Assembly: GCA_031270865.1 (NCBI GenBank)
Contig: JAISWI010000015.1
Span: 1-55,948, forward strand
DNA: 55,948 nucleotides
Direction: 5' to 3'
From: Oscillospiraceae bacterium
GTDB taxonomy: Bacteria > Bacillota > Clostridia > Christensenellales > Aristaeellaceae
Part shown: positions 44,434-52,330 of the stretch, piece by piece
Layout: every line of letters begins with the position of its first letter
Position numbering within the stretch: position 1 is the stretch's first letter
Notes under the pieces: model-generated
The model's input: the letters and a program-made list of their open reading frames with translations, nothing else
Told to the model about the DNA's origin: nothing
The model's database searches: none
Position numbers and translations under genes: made by a program

Positions 44434-45750
44434 TCACCCGAACAGCACGCTGTTGAATACGCTCTCCAGATATTCCTGCCGTCCGCTGCCGGGCAGCGCG
44501 GGCGCGCCGTTCGCCTCGGCGATGGCGGCCAGCTCGGCCAGCGTCGCCTCGCCGGAGCGGATCTTCCTGCCCAGCCCGCTGTCGAAGGAGGCGTAGCGGT
44601 CCTTGACGAACTGGTCGATCCGGCCGTCCTCGATGATCGCGGCGGCGCGGAGCAGCCCCAGCGCGAATGTATCCATACCCAGTATGAACGCGTGCGCGAT
44701 GTCCTCCGGGGTGTACGAACCGCGGCGGTTCTTCGCGTCGAAGTTGAACCCACCCGGTATTCCCCCGGCCTTGAGCACCTCGTACATGGCCAGCGTCGTC
44801 TCGTAGACGTTGAACGGGAACTCGTCGGTATCCCAGCCGATCAGGTAGTCGCCTTGGTTCGCGTCGATGGAGCCTAGCATGCCGCTGACCGCGCTGACGC
44901 GCAGGTCATGCTGGAAGGTATGCCCGGCCAGCGTAGCGTGGTTCGCCTCAATATTCATCTTGAAGTCCCCGTCCAGGCCGTACGCCTTCAGGAACCCGAT
45001 CGCGGTCGCCGCGTCGTAGTCGTACTGGTGCTTCATCGGTTCCTTGGGCTTTGGCTCGATCAGGAAGTCGCCCTTGAACCCGATCGACCGCCCGTACGCC
45101 ACGGCCATCCGCATCAACGACGCGATGTTGTCCAGCTCGAACTTCATATCCGTATTCAGCAGCGACTCGTATCCCTCGCGGCCGCCCCAGAACACGTAGC
45201 CGCGCCCGCCCAGCTTGACGGTCAGTTCAAGGGCTTTCTTGATCTGCGCGGCGGCGTGGCAGTACACGTCCAGCGAGTTGCTGGATCCCGCGCCGTTCAT
45301 GAAGCGCGGATTGCTGAACATGTTGGCCGTACCCCACAGGCAACGGATGCCGGTCTCACCCATTTTCTTGAGCAGGTAGTCGGTGATTTCATCCAAGCGC
45401 TTGTTGGTTTCGCCGATAGTGTCGGCCTCGGGAACCAGATCGACATCATGGAAACAGAAGTACCCGATGCCCAGCTTGCCCATCAGCTCAAAGCCCGCGT
45501 CGACCTTCGCGTAGGCATGCTCCATCGTGCCCGGCGTTTTGCCGAACGACTTGTCCGCCGTGCCCGGCCCGAACATGTCCACGCCGTTCGCGCCCAGCGC
45601 GTGCCACCACGCCAGCGCGAAGGGCAGGTGTTCCCGCATCGCCTTGCCTAGGACCAACCGCTCCGCGTTGTAATACTTGAACGCGAACGGGTTGGCCGAC
45701 TTCGGGCCTTCGTACGCGATCCTTGGTACCGTCGGGAAAAATTCCGCCAT
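44434..45750 (-). CDS. xylA: Xylose isomerase
   Basis: 438 residues. It converts D-xylose to D-xylulose in the cytoplasm using divalent metal. Motifs are FHDVDLVPE (catalytic His), [16 protein letters not shown] (signature 1), the metal-binding [18 protein letters not shown], and [15 protein letters not shown]. The ATG at 45750 follows GGAAGGAG at 11 nt; an in-frame TTG at 45771 precedes the ribosome site and is less likely. It is cotranscribed with xylB from a consensus promoter. Confidence 0.96.
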   Translation of the reverse strand: MAEFFPTVPRIAYEGPKSANPFAFKYYNAERLVLGKAMREHLPFALAWWHALGANGVDMFGPGTADKSFGKTPGTMEHAYAKVDAGFELMGKLGIGYFCFHDVDLVPEADTIGETNKRLDEITDYLLKKMGETGIRCLWGTANMFSNPRFMNGAGSSNSLDVYCHAAAQIKKALELTVKLGGRGYVFWGGREGYESLLNTDMKFELDNIASLMRMAVAYGRSIGFKGDFLIEPKPKEPMKHQYDYDAATAIGFLKAYGLDGDFKMNIEANHATLAGHTFQHDLRVSAVSGMLGSIDANQGDYLIGWDTDEFPFNVYETTLAMYEVLKAGGIPGGFNFDAKNRRGSYTPEDIAHAFILGMDTFALGLLRAAAIIEDGRIDQFVKDRYASFDSGLGRKIRSGEATLAELAAIAEANGAPALPGSGRQEYLESVFNSVLFG

Positions 45751-45808
45751 AGCTGTATATGCTCCTTCCAATTAATACGGCGCGGGCCGCAATATTCTCA
45801 TAGGACAT

Positions 45809-45837
45809 ATTATACAACCGCTGGATAACTTTGTCAA
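45809..45837 (-). promoter_or_regulatory. Consensus SigA promoter of xylAB
   Basis: On the minus strand, TTGACA (45832-45837) and TATAAT (45809-45814) with a 17-bp spacer match consensus fully. The leader would be about 50 nt. Confidence 0.85.
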
Positions 45838-45875
45838 CGGCGCGGCGGCATAGGATTCCTTATGTCGCATAACGG

Positions 45876-45904
45876 TTGACAGCTCCGGTGGCGTTAGGTA
45901 TAAT
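45876..45904 (+). promoter_or_regulatory. Consensus SigA promoter of the response regulator gene
   Basis: TTGACA (45876-45881), 17 bp, TATAAT (45899-45904). Transcription would start about 13 nt before the ATG, placing the GGGAAGG site at the very 5' end of the mRNA. Confidence 0.85.
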
Positions 45905-45923
45905 AAACGGCGGGAAGGCTGGC

Positions 45924-46991
45924 ATGTATAAATTTATAATCGTGGACGACGAGCCTTGGGCCGCGCTTGGGTTAAGCGAGGTCATCGATTGGAACCAGCT
46001 CCAGTTTGAGCTGGTTGCGGTGGAAACCGATCCCGCGCGGGCGTTCGAGCTGGCCAGGCAGGTTCGACCGGACGTGGTGTTCACGGATATCCGCATGGAC
46101 AAGACGTCCGGGCTGGAATTGATCGCCCAGTTGAAGCGCGGCGGCGTGGACGCGCTGTTCGTGCTGATTAGCGCCCACGCGGATTTCCAGGCGGCGCAGT
46201 CCGCGTTCAAGCTGGGCGTGGAGGGATACATCCTAAAACCCTTCGACCCAGCGGATGTGGAGGATGTCGCCAGGCGGCTGGTACGCCTGCTCAGCCAGAA
46301 ACGGCGGCTGGTGTTCCCGCTGGAGCGCGGCCCGTTCTACCAATCGGAGGCGTGCGTGTCGTTCCTGCGCGGGTTGATGGTCCACCCGAACATGTTCGCC
46401 GCTGTTCGCGACGGGTTGGAACTACTGCAGTTGGAACAGGATGGCCTCATCTGTTCGCCGATCAGCGCGGAAGGCGGCGTGACGGCCTATCTGTGCTCGA
46501 CTACCGGCGAGCAGCGGGAGGCGGTCGACGCGTTCCAGTCGCTGGTGACGCAAAAGCCCGGCGCGGTCGGGTTCAGCCGGGTGCGCGGGACGGACTTCGG
46601 CGCGGTGCCTGACGCGCTCATGGAAGGACTGTACGCGCTGCGGTGCGACTTCCAGTACAGCGCGAATCCCAAGACGGCGGCGGTCCAGGCATACCTGTGC
46701 CAGCGCATGGCCGAGCCGCTGCGCGTATCCGACATAGCCAGTCGGTTCAGTTTCTCCAGCGCGTATTTGTGCACGTTGTTCAAGCGTCAGACCGGCATGA
46801 CACTTGTGCATTTCCACCAACATGTGAGGATGCGGCTGGCGCGGTGGCTGGCGCTCAACACGGACGGCAAGCTGCGCGAGATCGCGCAGTCGGTCGGGTA
46901 CGACGACTACAGCTACTTCGGCAGACTGTTCCGCCGCCAAAACGGAGGGATATCGCCGGAGACCCTGCGCAAGAACGCCGCCCGCGTCTGA
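45924..46991 (+). CDS. AraC-type response regulator (YesN-like)
   Basis: 355 residues. An N-terminal receiver domain has the acidic pair in VDDEPWAA, the phospho-acceptor Asp55 in VVFTDIRMDKTSG, and the Lys in ILKPFD. A variable middle follows. The last 100 residues form two AraC helix-turn-helix units (LRVSDIASRFSFSSAYLCTL and LREIAQSVGYDDYSYFGRLF). GGGAAGG lies before the ATG at 45924. No histidine kinase gene is present in the window. Its divergent arrangement suggests control of xylAB in response to an external sugar signal. Confidence 0.9.
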   Translation: MYKFIIVDDEPWAALGLSEVIDWNQLQFELVAVETDPARAFELARQVRPDVVFTDIRMDKTSGLELIAQLKRGGVDALFVLISAHADFQAAQSAFKLGVEGYILKPFDPADVEDVARRLVRLLSQKRRLVFPLERGPFYQSEACVSFLRGLMVHPNMFAAVRDGLELLQLEQDGLICSPISAEGGVTAYLCSTTGEQREAVDAFQSLVTQKPGAVGFSRVRGTDFGAVPDALMEGLYALRCDFQYSANPKTAAVQAYLCQRMAEPLRVSDIASRFSFSSAYLCTLFKRQTGMTLVHFHQHVRMRLARWLALNTDGKLREIAQSVGYDDYSYFGRLFRRQNGGISPETLRKNAARV

Positions 46992-48614
46992 TCACCCATC
47001 CGCGCCGGACAGCGCCGCGGCGATGAACGCGTCGAACAGCGGGTGCGGTCTGTCCGGCCTGGACAGGAACTCCGGGTGGTATATCACCCCGACATAGAAC
47101 GGGTGGTCGGGCCGCTCGATCGCCTCGATGTAGCCCTCGTGCTTCTCCATCGCCGGGAAGCGCACGCCCTTCTCCGCCAGCGGCGGCACGTACGCGGGAT
47201 TTACCTCGTAGCGGTTGTCGTGGCGTTCCCGGACCTCCCTCGCTCCGCCGTAGCACGCGGTGAGCTTGCCGTTGCCGGAGAGCAGCAGGTCCTGGCCGCC
47301 TAGCCTTGCGCGGTCCGACCCGCGCGAGCCTTCGCCCAGGCGTTCCTGCCTGTCCTTGGGCACGCGCACTACGGGATCGGGCGTGTCGGGGTTGGCCTGC
47401 GTGGAGTTAGCCAGCGGGCGGCCCAGCAGCGTTCGCGCCGCCGCGACGACCGTCATGTGCATGCCGTACCCGATCGCCAGGTATGGGACGCCGCGCTCGT
47501 GCGCCCATATTGCCGTTTGGATGATCCCCTCCGCGCCGCTCCTGCCGTGGCCGCTGGGCGCCAGTATCGCGTCCAGACCCTGCAGGGCGGACCCTGGCCC
47601 GTCGGGATCCCGCTCGATGTCGCCGGCGGAGATCCAGCGGATGTCGATGGCCGCGCCCCTCGCGTATCCGGCATGTCGCAGAGCCTCGGCCGCGCTGACG
47701 TACGCGTCGTGTATCTCGACATACTTGCCCACAAGCCCGACTCGAAGCGTCCGGGCGGCCGACTTAGCGCGGTCGACCATCGCCCGCCACGCGTCCAGCC
47801 TTGGCTCCCCGGCGGGGAGGCGCAGGTGGGCCAGCGTCTTCTGGGCAAAGCCCTCCGCCTCCATCAGCAGAGGCGCCTCGTACAGGACGGGCGCGTCCGG
47901 AACCGCGATGACATGCCCGGCGGGGACATTGCAGAACAGCGAGATCTTGCCCCGCGCCTCGTCCGATATCGCCACATCCGTGCGGCAGACCACGAAGTCG
48001 GGCTGGATGCCTATGGAGCGCAGCGTCTTAACGCTGTGCTGGGTGGGTTTGGTCTTGATCTCCCGCTCAGCGCCGACGGTGGGCAGCAGCGTCACGTGGA
48101 CGAAGCAGCAGTCGCCCTCGGGATAATCCCACCTCATCTGCCGGATCGCTTCCAGGAACGGCGCGCCCTCCATGTCGCCGACAGTGCCGCCTATCTCCAC
48201 GATCGCGATGTCGGAATCCGCGTCACGCGCGGCGCCGACGATCCTGCGCTTGATCTCGTCGGTCACGTGCGGTACCATCTGGATGGTCCCGCCCCGGTAC
48301 GCGCCGCGCCGCTCCATATCCATGATGGCCAGGTGGATCTTGCCCGTGGAGACGCTCGCGCCGCCGCGCAGCTGGGTATCCAGGAACCGCTCATAGTGCC
48401 CCAGGTCGTGGTCGGCGGGCGCGCCGTCGTCGGTGATGAACGCCTCGCCGCGCATGAGCGGGCTGAGCATTCCCGGATCGATGTTATAGTAAGGGTCCAT
48501 CTTCTGCAGGCTGACGCGGTAGCCGCGGGCCTTCAGCAGCCGCCCGAGCGAGGCGGCGGTTATGCCCTTGCCCAGCGAGGAAACCACCCCGCCGGTGACG
48601 AATACATATTTCAT
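46992..48614 (-). CDS. pyrG: CTP synthase lacking the glutaminase cysteine
   Basis: 540 residues, normal length. The synthase half is intact: MKYVFVTGGVVSSLGKGITA, the metal-site Asp70 (HDLGHYERF) and Glu140 (VEIGGTVGD), and KTKPTQHSVKTLRSIGIQPD. Several near-invariant positions differ (DPGMLSPLMRGEAFI for DPGTMSPxxHGEVFV). In the glutaminase half the usual GICLGMQ reads AIGYGMH: Gly382 (codon GGG at 47469-47471) takes the place of the nucleophile Cys379 of E. coli. The oxyanion loop also differs (PSGHGRSG for PGGFGxRG). His513 and Glu515 (YHPE) remain. It is predicted to make CTP from UTP with free ammonia only. No Shine-Dalgarno site precedes the ATG. Confidence 0.9.
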   Translation of the reverse strand: MKYVFVTGGVVSSLGKGITAASLGRLLKARGYRVSLQKMDPYYNIDPGMLSPLMRGEAFITDDGAPADHDLGHYERFLDTQLRGGASVSTGKIHLAIMDMERRGAYRGGTIQMVPHVTDEIKRRIVGAARDADSDIAIVEIGGTVGDMEGAPFLEAIRQMRWDYPEGDCCFVHVTLLPTVGAEREIKTKPTQHSVKTLRSIGIQPDFVVCRTDVAISDEARGKISLFCNVPAGHVIAVPDAPVLYEAPLLMEAEGFAQKTLAHLRLPAGEPRLDAWRAMVDRAKSAARTLRVGLVGKYVEIHDAYVSAAEALRHAGYARGAAIDIRWISAGDIERDPDGPGSALQGLDAILAPSGHGRSGAEGIIQTAIWAHERGVPYLAIGYGMHMTVVAAARTLLGRPLANSTQANPDTPDPVVRVPKDRQERLGEGSRGSDRARLGGQDLLLSGNGKLTACYGGAREVRERHDNRYEVNPAYVPPLAEKGVRFPAMEKHEGYIEAIERPDHPFYVGVIYHPEFLSRPDRPHPLFDAFIAAALSGADG

Positions 48615-48621
48615 AACGCGC

Positions 48622-48650
48622 AATGTACCATACGCGCTATAGTATGTCAA
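48622..48650 (-). promoter_or_regulatory. Promoter of pyrG, apparently giving a leaderless mRNA
   Basis: On the minus strand TTGACA (48645-48650) and TACATT (48622-48627) with a 17-bp spacer. Only 7 nt separate the -10 box from the ATG at 48614, so transcription should begin at or near the A of the start codon. Confidence 0.65.
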
Positions 48651-48670
48651 GGCCGGACAGGAGGGATACG

Positions 48671-48925
48671 ATGCCGCGCGAAAGCGGATATATTTATAAC
48701 GGCTGCGTCCTGTACGACAGGCCGTGCGTGGAATGCGGCGAATGCGACAGATGCGACCTGGACCCGGGCAAGCGCTGCGACAACTGCATGCGCTGCGTGG
48801 GCATGCCTGTAACCAATCCGGAGTTGTCAGGCGCGGGGAAGCCCGGCGCGGACTACAGGGCGGTCAGGATAGACGGGCTGCTCACGCCTGACGAGGCGTT
48901 GGGCGGCGAGGACGCGGACTGGTGA
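48671..48925 (+). CDS. Cys-rich miniprotein, probable metal or Fe-S binder
   Basis: 84 residues with GGAGGG 5 nt before the ATG. Eight cysteines lie between residues 12 and 42: NGCVLYDRPCVECGECDRC and GKRCDNCMRC, giving C-x6-C-x2-C-x2-C-x2-C-x7-C-x2-C-x2-C. The spacing suggests zinc or iron-sulfur binding. The rest is a short acidic tail. I do not know the family name. It is divergent from pyrG with only 56 nt between start codons, so the two promoters must overlap. Confidence 0.7.
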   Translation: MPRESGYIYNGCVLYDRPCVECGECDRCDLDPGKRCDNCMRCVGMPVTNPELSGAGKPGADYRAVRIDGLLTPDEALGGEDADW

Positions 48926-48934
48926 AGGCTACGC

Positions 48935-49639
48935 TCAATCGGCCGGGGTGGTGTCGGCGCCCATCATACCGCGCTCCAGCAGGTGCACGGCGCGTTTCTC
49001 GATGCGCGAGACGTACGAGCGGCTGATGCCCAGTATCTCCGCGATCTCGTACTGGGCGCGGGCCTTGCCGTCCAGCAGGCCGTAGCGCAGTTCCAGCACG
49101 TACTGCTCGCGCTTGGGCAGGTATGTCTTGATGAGGCTCTGGACGCGCTGGAGCGATATGCGCCGGTCCACCTCGTCAACGACGGTATCCACGTCCGAGC
49201 CTAGCACGTCGATGAGCATGATCTCGTTGCCCTCGGAGTCGCGGCCTATCGCCTCGTTGAGCGAGACGTCGTTGCGGCGCTTCTGGGCCGAGCGCAGGAC
49301 CATGAGTATCTCGTTCTCGATGCACCGCGCGGCGTATGTGGCCAGCTGGGTGCCGCTGTCCAGCTTGAAGGTGGAGACAGCCTTGATAAGCCCGATGGAT
49401 CCGATGGAGATGAGGTCGTCGTACTCCTGGCCGGGGATGGAGTACTTGCGGGCGATATGCGCGACCAGGCGCATGTTGTGCTCGATGAGCCGTTGGCGGG
49501 CTGCGTCGTCGCCCTGGGCGATGCGCTCCAGGCACTGGCGTTCCTCGACCGAGGTAAGGGGCTTGGGGAAACAGGTCTGCCCGGAAACGTAGGATAGCAG
49601 GAATAGGAGATCCTTTATCATGAATACGAAGCCGAGCAT
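48935..49639 (-). CDS. sigK: RNA polymerase sporulation sigma factor (SigK/SigE type)
   Basis: 234 residues. The hydrophobic N-terminus (MIKDLLFLLSYVSGQTCFPK, then PLTSVEE) corresponds to the pro-sequence of SigK. Region 2 is intact (EHNMRLVAHIARKY, YDDLISIGSIGLIKAVSTF, YAARCIENEILMVLRSAQ) and region 4 ends with EIAEILGISRSYVSRIEKRA. The gene is continuous and not split by a skin element. GGGAGG lies 7 nt before the ATG. It directs late mother-cell gene expression in sporulation, so the organism probably makes spores. SigE is the alternative, but the N-terminus fits SigK better. Confidence 0.88.
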   Translation of the reverse strand: MLGFVFMIKDLLFLLSYVSGQTCFPKPLTSVEERQCLERIAQGDDAARQRLIEHNMRLVAHIARKYSIPGQEYDDLISIGSIGLIKAVSTFKLDSGTQLATYAARCIENEILMVLRSAQKRRNDVSLNEAIGRDSEGNEIMLIDVLGSDVDTVVDEVDRRISLQRVQSLIKTYLPKREQYVLELRYGLLDGKARAQYEIAEILGISRSYVSRIEKRAVHLLERGMMGADTTPAD

Positions 49640-49710
49640 AGCCGCACCTCCCGCTGGTTATATAACGGAATCTATGCGGCATGACGCGCTCCGCTTGCCA
49701 GTACAACAAC

Positions 49711-49743
49711 AAAAAAGGCTGGCCGCGTATCCCGGCCAACCTT
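49711..49743 (-). terminator. Rho-independent terminator after the methyltransferase gene
   Basis: On the minus strand AAGGTTGGCCG pairs with CGGCCAGCCTT (one G-T pair) and is followed by six T. It lies between the methyltransferase stop and sigK. Confidence 0.7.
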
Positions 49744-49762
49744 TAGATATATCCTGTAGGTT

Positions 49763-49830
49763 TACTGGTTTTGGTTTGGTATGCTGGTATACCGGTATGG
49801 TTTGTTGGTATATTGGTATGATTTACTATG
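49763..49830 (+). repeat. TGGTAT-rich imperfect short repeats
   Basis: About 68 bp containing five GGTAT units at 8- to 15-nt spacing, strongly G/T-biased on the plus strand. No gene overlaps it. Confidence 0.5.
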
Positions 49831-49908
49831 GCAGCCCGGCTCGTCCCGGGTCTTGCCGCTGCCGGCTCCGGCGCAGCCTTCGGGTCGGGGCGGGCGCGTT
49901 GGGCGCCG

Positions 49909-50511
49909 TTACGTTTTATTCCATACCGCGACCGCCATCGGCATATTACCGTTTATAATCGCATATTGAGTTGGCGGCAGTCCTATTTCACATAGGAATG
50001 CCCGATAGCTGTCCTCGTCGAACTCCCTTTTAGGCGCGAAGCCCAAGACGCGCCATATCCCAACCGTCGGTCTTATGAATATGCCGCGCAGTCCCTTCAG
50101 CAAAGCGACCGACGTAATAACCAAACCCATTGAAACCCGTTTCACCTCATCCGCGGCTTTCCGTGGCTCGTCGATAAGGTGGAGTACCTGCGAAGCAATT
50201 ACAACGCTATAAGCGTTATCTGGTTCCCCTGTATCAAAAAGGTTTTTCCGGGCGAATGAAATATTCATTATACCGCGCTTTGCCGCCTTTTCCCGGGCGG
50301 CTTTCAGCATATTCACTGAGATATCCGTACAAAGTACGCTATTTGCTTTATCCGACACGGCGAGGCTGACGCTTCCCGTTCCCGCCGCAATCTCAAGGAC
50401 GCTCGCGCCTTGCGGAACAAGGCCGCGTATCAAGCGTAGCATACCGTCATAGGCGGTGTTGGACCGCTCCGCCTTATCGTAGAACGGCGCGCAGATGTCC
50501 CAAAACGTCAT
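49909..50511 (-). CDS. SAM-dependent methyltransferase
   Basis: 200 residues of the class I fold. The SAM-binding motif is VLEIAAGTGSVSLAV, the acidic loop CTDISVNMLKAAREK, motif II VVIASQVLHLIDEPRKAADE. The N-terminus WDICAPFYDKAER is typical of UbiE/Methyltransf_11-like enzymes. The methyl acceptor is unknown. It is more AT-rich than its neighbours and stands alone with its own terminator. Confidence 0.85.
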   Translation of the reverse strand: MTFWDICAPFYDKAERSNTAYDGMLRLIRGLVPQGASVLEIAAGTGSVSLAVSDKANSVLCTDISVNMLKAAREKAAKRGIMNISFARKNLFDTGEPDNAYSVVIASQVLHLIDEPRKAADEVKRVSMGLVITSVALLKGLRGIFIRPTVGIWRVLGFAPKREFDEDSYRAFLCEIGLPPTQYAIINGNMPMAVAVWNKT

Positions 50512-50579
50512 TGCTTACCGCCATCCTTTGGCTGCCAGTCGGTTCTGATATTAACATGGTTATGTTTATCGCCATTTCC

Positions 50580-50614
50580 CCGAAGCCGGCTGAATGGAAT
50601 CCAGCCAGCTTCGG
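50580..50614 (-). terminator. Hairpin downstream of the lipoprotein gene
   Basis: CCGAAGC / GCTTCGG closes an inner GGCTG / CAGCC stem, 18 nt after the stop codon. There is no T run, so termination strength is uncertain. Confidence 0.45.
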
Positions 50615-50631
50615 AAGAGCCCTTTATGGGT

Positions 50632-51402
50632 TTACTGCTTGATCGTGGTCCTGACCTCCCGGACGATATCCAGGTAATCCGTGGAGTAGTTGCCCGGCGC
50701 GAGCAGCTGTACCGATATCAGCAGGCGGTTCACGGCGGCGACCAGCACGCGGCCGCGGATCGGCTTGGCGTTCTCCTGCTCGACGCGGAAGTTATGGTAG
50801 TATCCTGGTTCGCCAAGTATCTTGTTGTTGTCGGCGCGCAGGCTCATCTCGACGTTGGGGTATGTCGTCTTCAGCGACTCCACCAAACCGTTAAGCGCGG
50901 AGATGGCGTCCTCTGATTCCTGGTTGGACGCGTTGTGGACGCACTTGACGATCAGCGACGCCGCGAACCCGTCCCATGCCGTTTCGGTAGGCTCGGAGAA
51001 CAGCATGGTCTCATCGTCCAGCTGCGTCTCAATCCAGTCCTCCGGCACGTTGAACGTCAATCCCAGCGAGGTTGAGGTGAACTCGCGGTAGACGAATACG
51101 CGCTTGGGCTTGTCGATGGGGTCGATCAACAGCGGTGTCGCGCCGGGCGCCGCGGTCTCCACGGCCATGTCGATAGGGCGCGGGGAGATGGTCGGCTCCG
51201 GCGTGAACTTCGGGGTGGGCGTGGGCGCGTTGTTGGGCGTGGGCAGCGCGGTTTCGGTCAGCTGGCCGCCGCCGTCCTCGCCGTCCCCGCTGTCATTCGA
51301 CCATGGCGCCTTGAACGAGCACGCGCCCAGCGCGGCGAACACCAGCGCGGCAGCCAGCATAATAGCGGCCGCGCGGTAAAGTTTTAGGAAACCCTTACTC
51401 AT
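50632..51402 (-). CDS. Lipoprotein of unknown function
   Basis: 256 residues. The N-terminus carries a lipoprotein signal with lipobox AALGAC (Cys28), then a Gly/Asp/Ser linker and a Pro/Thr-rich stretch (TPNNAPTPTPKFTPEPTISP). The C-terminal domain (LGLTFNVPEDWIETQLDDET to the end) resembles the PsbP/DUF1795-like fold common in clostridial lipoproteins. It is anchored outside the membrane. GGGGAGG lies upstream of the ATG. Function is unknown. Confidence 0.75.
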   Translation of the reverse strand: MSKGFLKLYRAAAIMLAAALVFAALGACSFKAPWSNDSGDGEDGGGQLTETALPTPNNAPTPTPKFTPEPTISPRPIDMAVETAAPGATPLLIDPIDKPKRVFVYREFTSTSLGLTFNVPEDWIETQLDDETMLFSEPTETAWDGFAASLIVKCVHNASNQESEDAISALNGLVESLKTTYPNVEMSLRADNNKILGEPGYYHNFRVEQENAKPIRGRVLVAAVNRLLISVQLLAPGNYSTDYLDIVREVRTTIKQ

Positions 51403-51474
51403 AGGGACTGAACCTCCCCATACTCATCTGTATATTAGACGTTTGCGCGGGCCGGGACATTGCATCGCGGACAA

Positions 51475-51993
51475 TTATTCAATCGTATCCATGGCGGCGG
51501 ACGCCATCACCGCCGAAACCGCCCTCCGCGCCTCGGCAAAGCCGTAGCCGCGCCTAACCAGCGACGCGGTCAGTTTGCGCCTTATATCCCCCTCCGGCTG
51601 TCCGGACATATGGCGCAGGCCGCGCCGCGCGTACTCCAACGCGCCGTCCGGAACCTCGCCGCCAGCGTCTTCCGCCAGCAAAGCCATCGCGCCGCCAGCC
51701 GTCTCCTCATCGATGCCCATCGCCCGCAGCTCCCGCCGGATACGCGCCGGGCCCATCGCCTTGCGCGAGCGGGACTCAACCCACTCGGCGGCGAACCGAG
51801 CGTCATTCACCAGCCGCGTATCGACCAGACGCGATATCACATAGGAAATAACTTCGCCTGTGAAGCCCTGTTCCTCTAGTTTTACGCGGATCTCGTGTTC
51901 CGAGCGCGCCCTGCGCTGGAGAAACCGCGTCGCGGCCTGTATCGCCTTGCCGCGCTCACCGCCCGGGCTATTGTCCCGCTGGATGGCCGACAC
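51475..51993 (-). CDS. recX: RecX regulatory protein
   Basis: 172 residues. It shows the repeated three-helix units of RecX: ATRFLQRRARSEHEIRVKLE, then EQGF; SYVISRLVDTRLVNDARFAA with WVESR; and GPARIRRELRAMGID. RecX binds and tempers RecA filaments. The start is a GTG at 51993 with only a weak ribosome site. recA is not in the window. Confidence 0.9.
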   Translation of the reverse strand: MSAIQRDNSPGGERGKAIQAATRFLQRRARSEHEIRVKLEEQGFTGEVISYVISRLVDTRLVNDARFAAEWVESRSRKAMGPARIRRELRAMGIDEETAGGAMALLAEDAGGEVPDGALEYARRGLRHMSGQPEGDIRRKLTASLVRRGYGFAEARRAVSAVMASAAMDTIE

Positions 51994-52040
51994 CCCCCGC
52001 CGTACGAATTTATATTATATTGTACATTATGATTACCCCC

Positions 52041-52069
52041 TTGACAAGCGCTGTCAAGCGTGTTATAGT
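52041..52069 (+). promoter_or_regulatory. Promoter of tRNA-Leu
   Basis: TTGACA (52041-52046), 17 bp, TATAGT (52064-52069), 10 nt before the tRNA. The -35 lies in an inverted repeat CTTGACA / TGTCAAG (52040-52058). Confidence 0.75.
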
Positions 52070-52078
52070 GTTATTATT

Positions 52079-52161
52079 GCAGCCGTGGCGGAATTGGCAT
52101 ACGCGCACGTTTGAGGTGCGTGTCCGAGAGGGTACGAGTTCAAATCTCGTCGGCTGCACCA
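52079..52161 (+). tRNA. tRNA-Leu (GAG)
   Basis: An 83-nt tRNA with encoded CCA. The acceptor stem GCAGCCG pairs with CGGCTGC; the anticodon loop TTTGAGG gives GAG; the T arm is CGAGTTCAAATCTCG. The long variable arm fits a class II tRNA. Confidence 0.93.
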
Positions 52162-52166
52162 CCACT

Positions 52167-52194
52167 CCCCGGAACCATTTGGGCGGTTTCGGGG
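52167..52194 (+). terminator. Terminator hairpin after tRNA-Leu
   Basis: CCCCGGAACC pairs with GGTTTCGGGG (one G-T pair). It begins 6 nt after the tRNA. Confidence 0.65.
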
Positions 52195-52278
52195 AATTGC
52201 GTTATAATGGCATGGCTGGTTTGCCTATAGGGTTTAACCGAGAACGGGATTTAGGTTAGACTTTGTCAAAAATTGGTC

Positions 52279-52307
52279 TTGACATTCATACAAAAACCCT
52301 ATATACT
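52279..52307 (+). promoter_or_regulatory. Promoter of the CUT1 sugar ABC operon with palindrome at -10
   Basis: TTGACA (52279-52284), 17 bp, TATACT (52302-52307). The -10 lies inside the perfect palindrome CCTATATACTATAGG (52298-52312), which could be an operator. Confidence 0.75.
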
Positions 52308-52330
52308 ATAGGATACAACGAAGAGGGGCG

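Noticed and set aside
44430..44753. Extension of the xylB frame into xylA
   Set aside because: The residues are low-complexity Arg/Ser-rich shadow sequence; MSNAYVLGLDLGTSG at 44429 is the true kinase start.
45876..45923. Upstream start of the response regulator at 45876
   Set aside because: That codon coincides with the -35 box of a consensus promoter; the ATG at 45924 has the ribosome site and the receiver-domain N-terminus.
48615..48650. Upstream TTG start for pyrG
   Set aside because: The TTG is the -35 hexamer itself and the added residues are not part of CTP synthases.
47457..48812. 451-codon open frame antisense to pyrG
   Set aside because: It lies wholly opposite a conserved gene, has no family resemblance, and arises from GC-rich third positions. 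Many other long antisense frames (for example 36878-37429 and 44908-45651) were rejected for the same reason.
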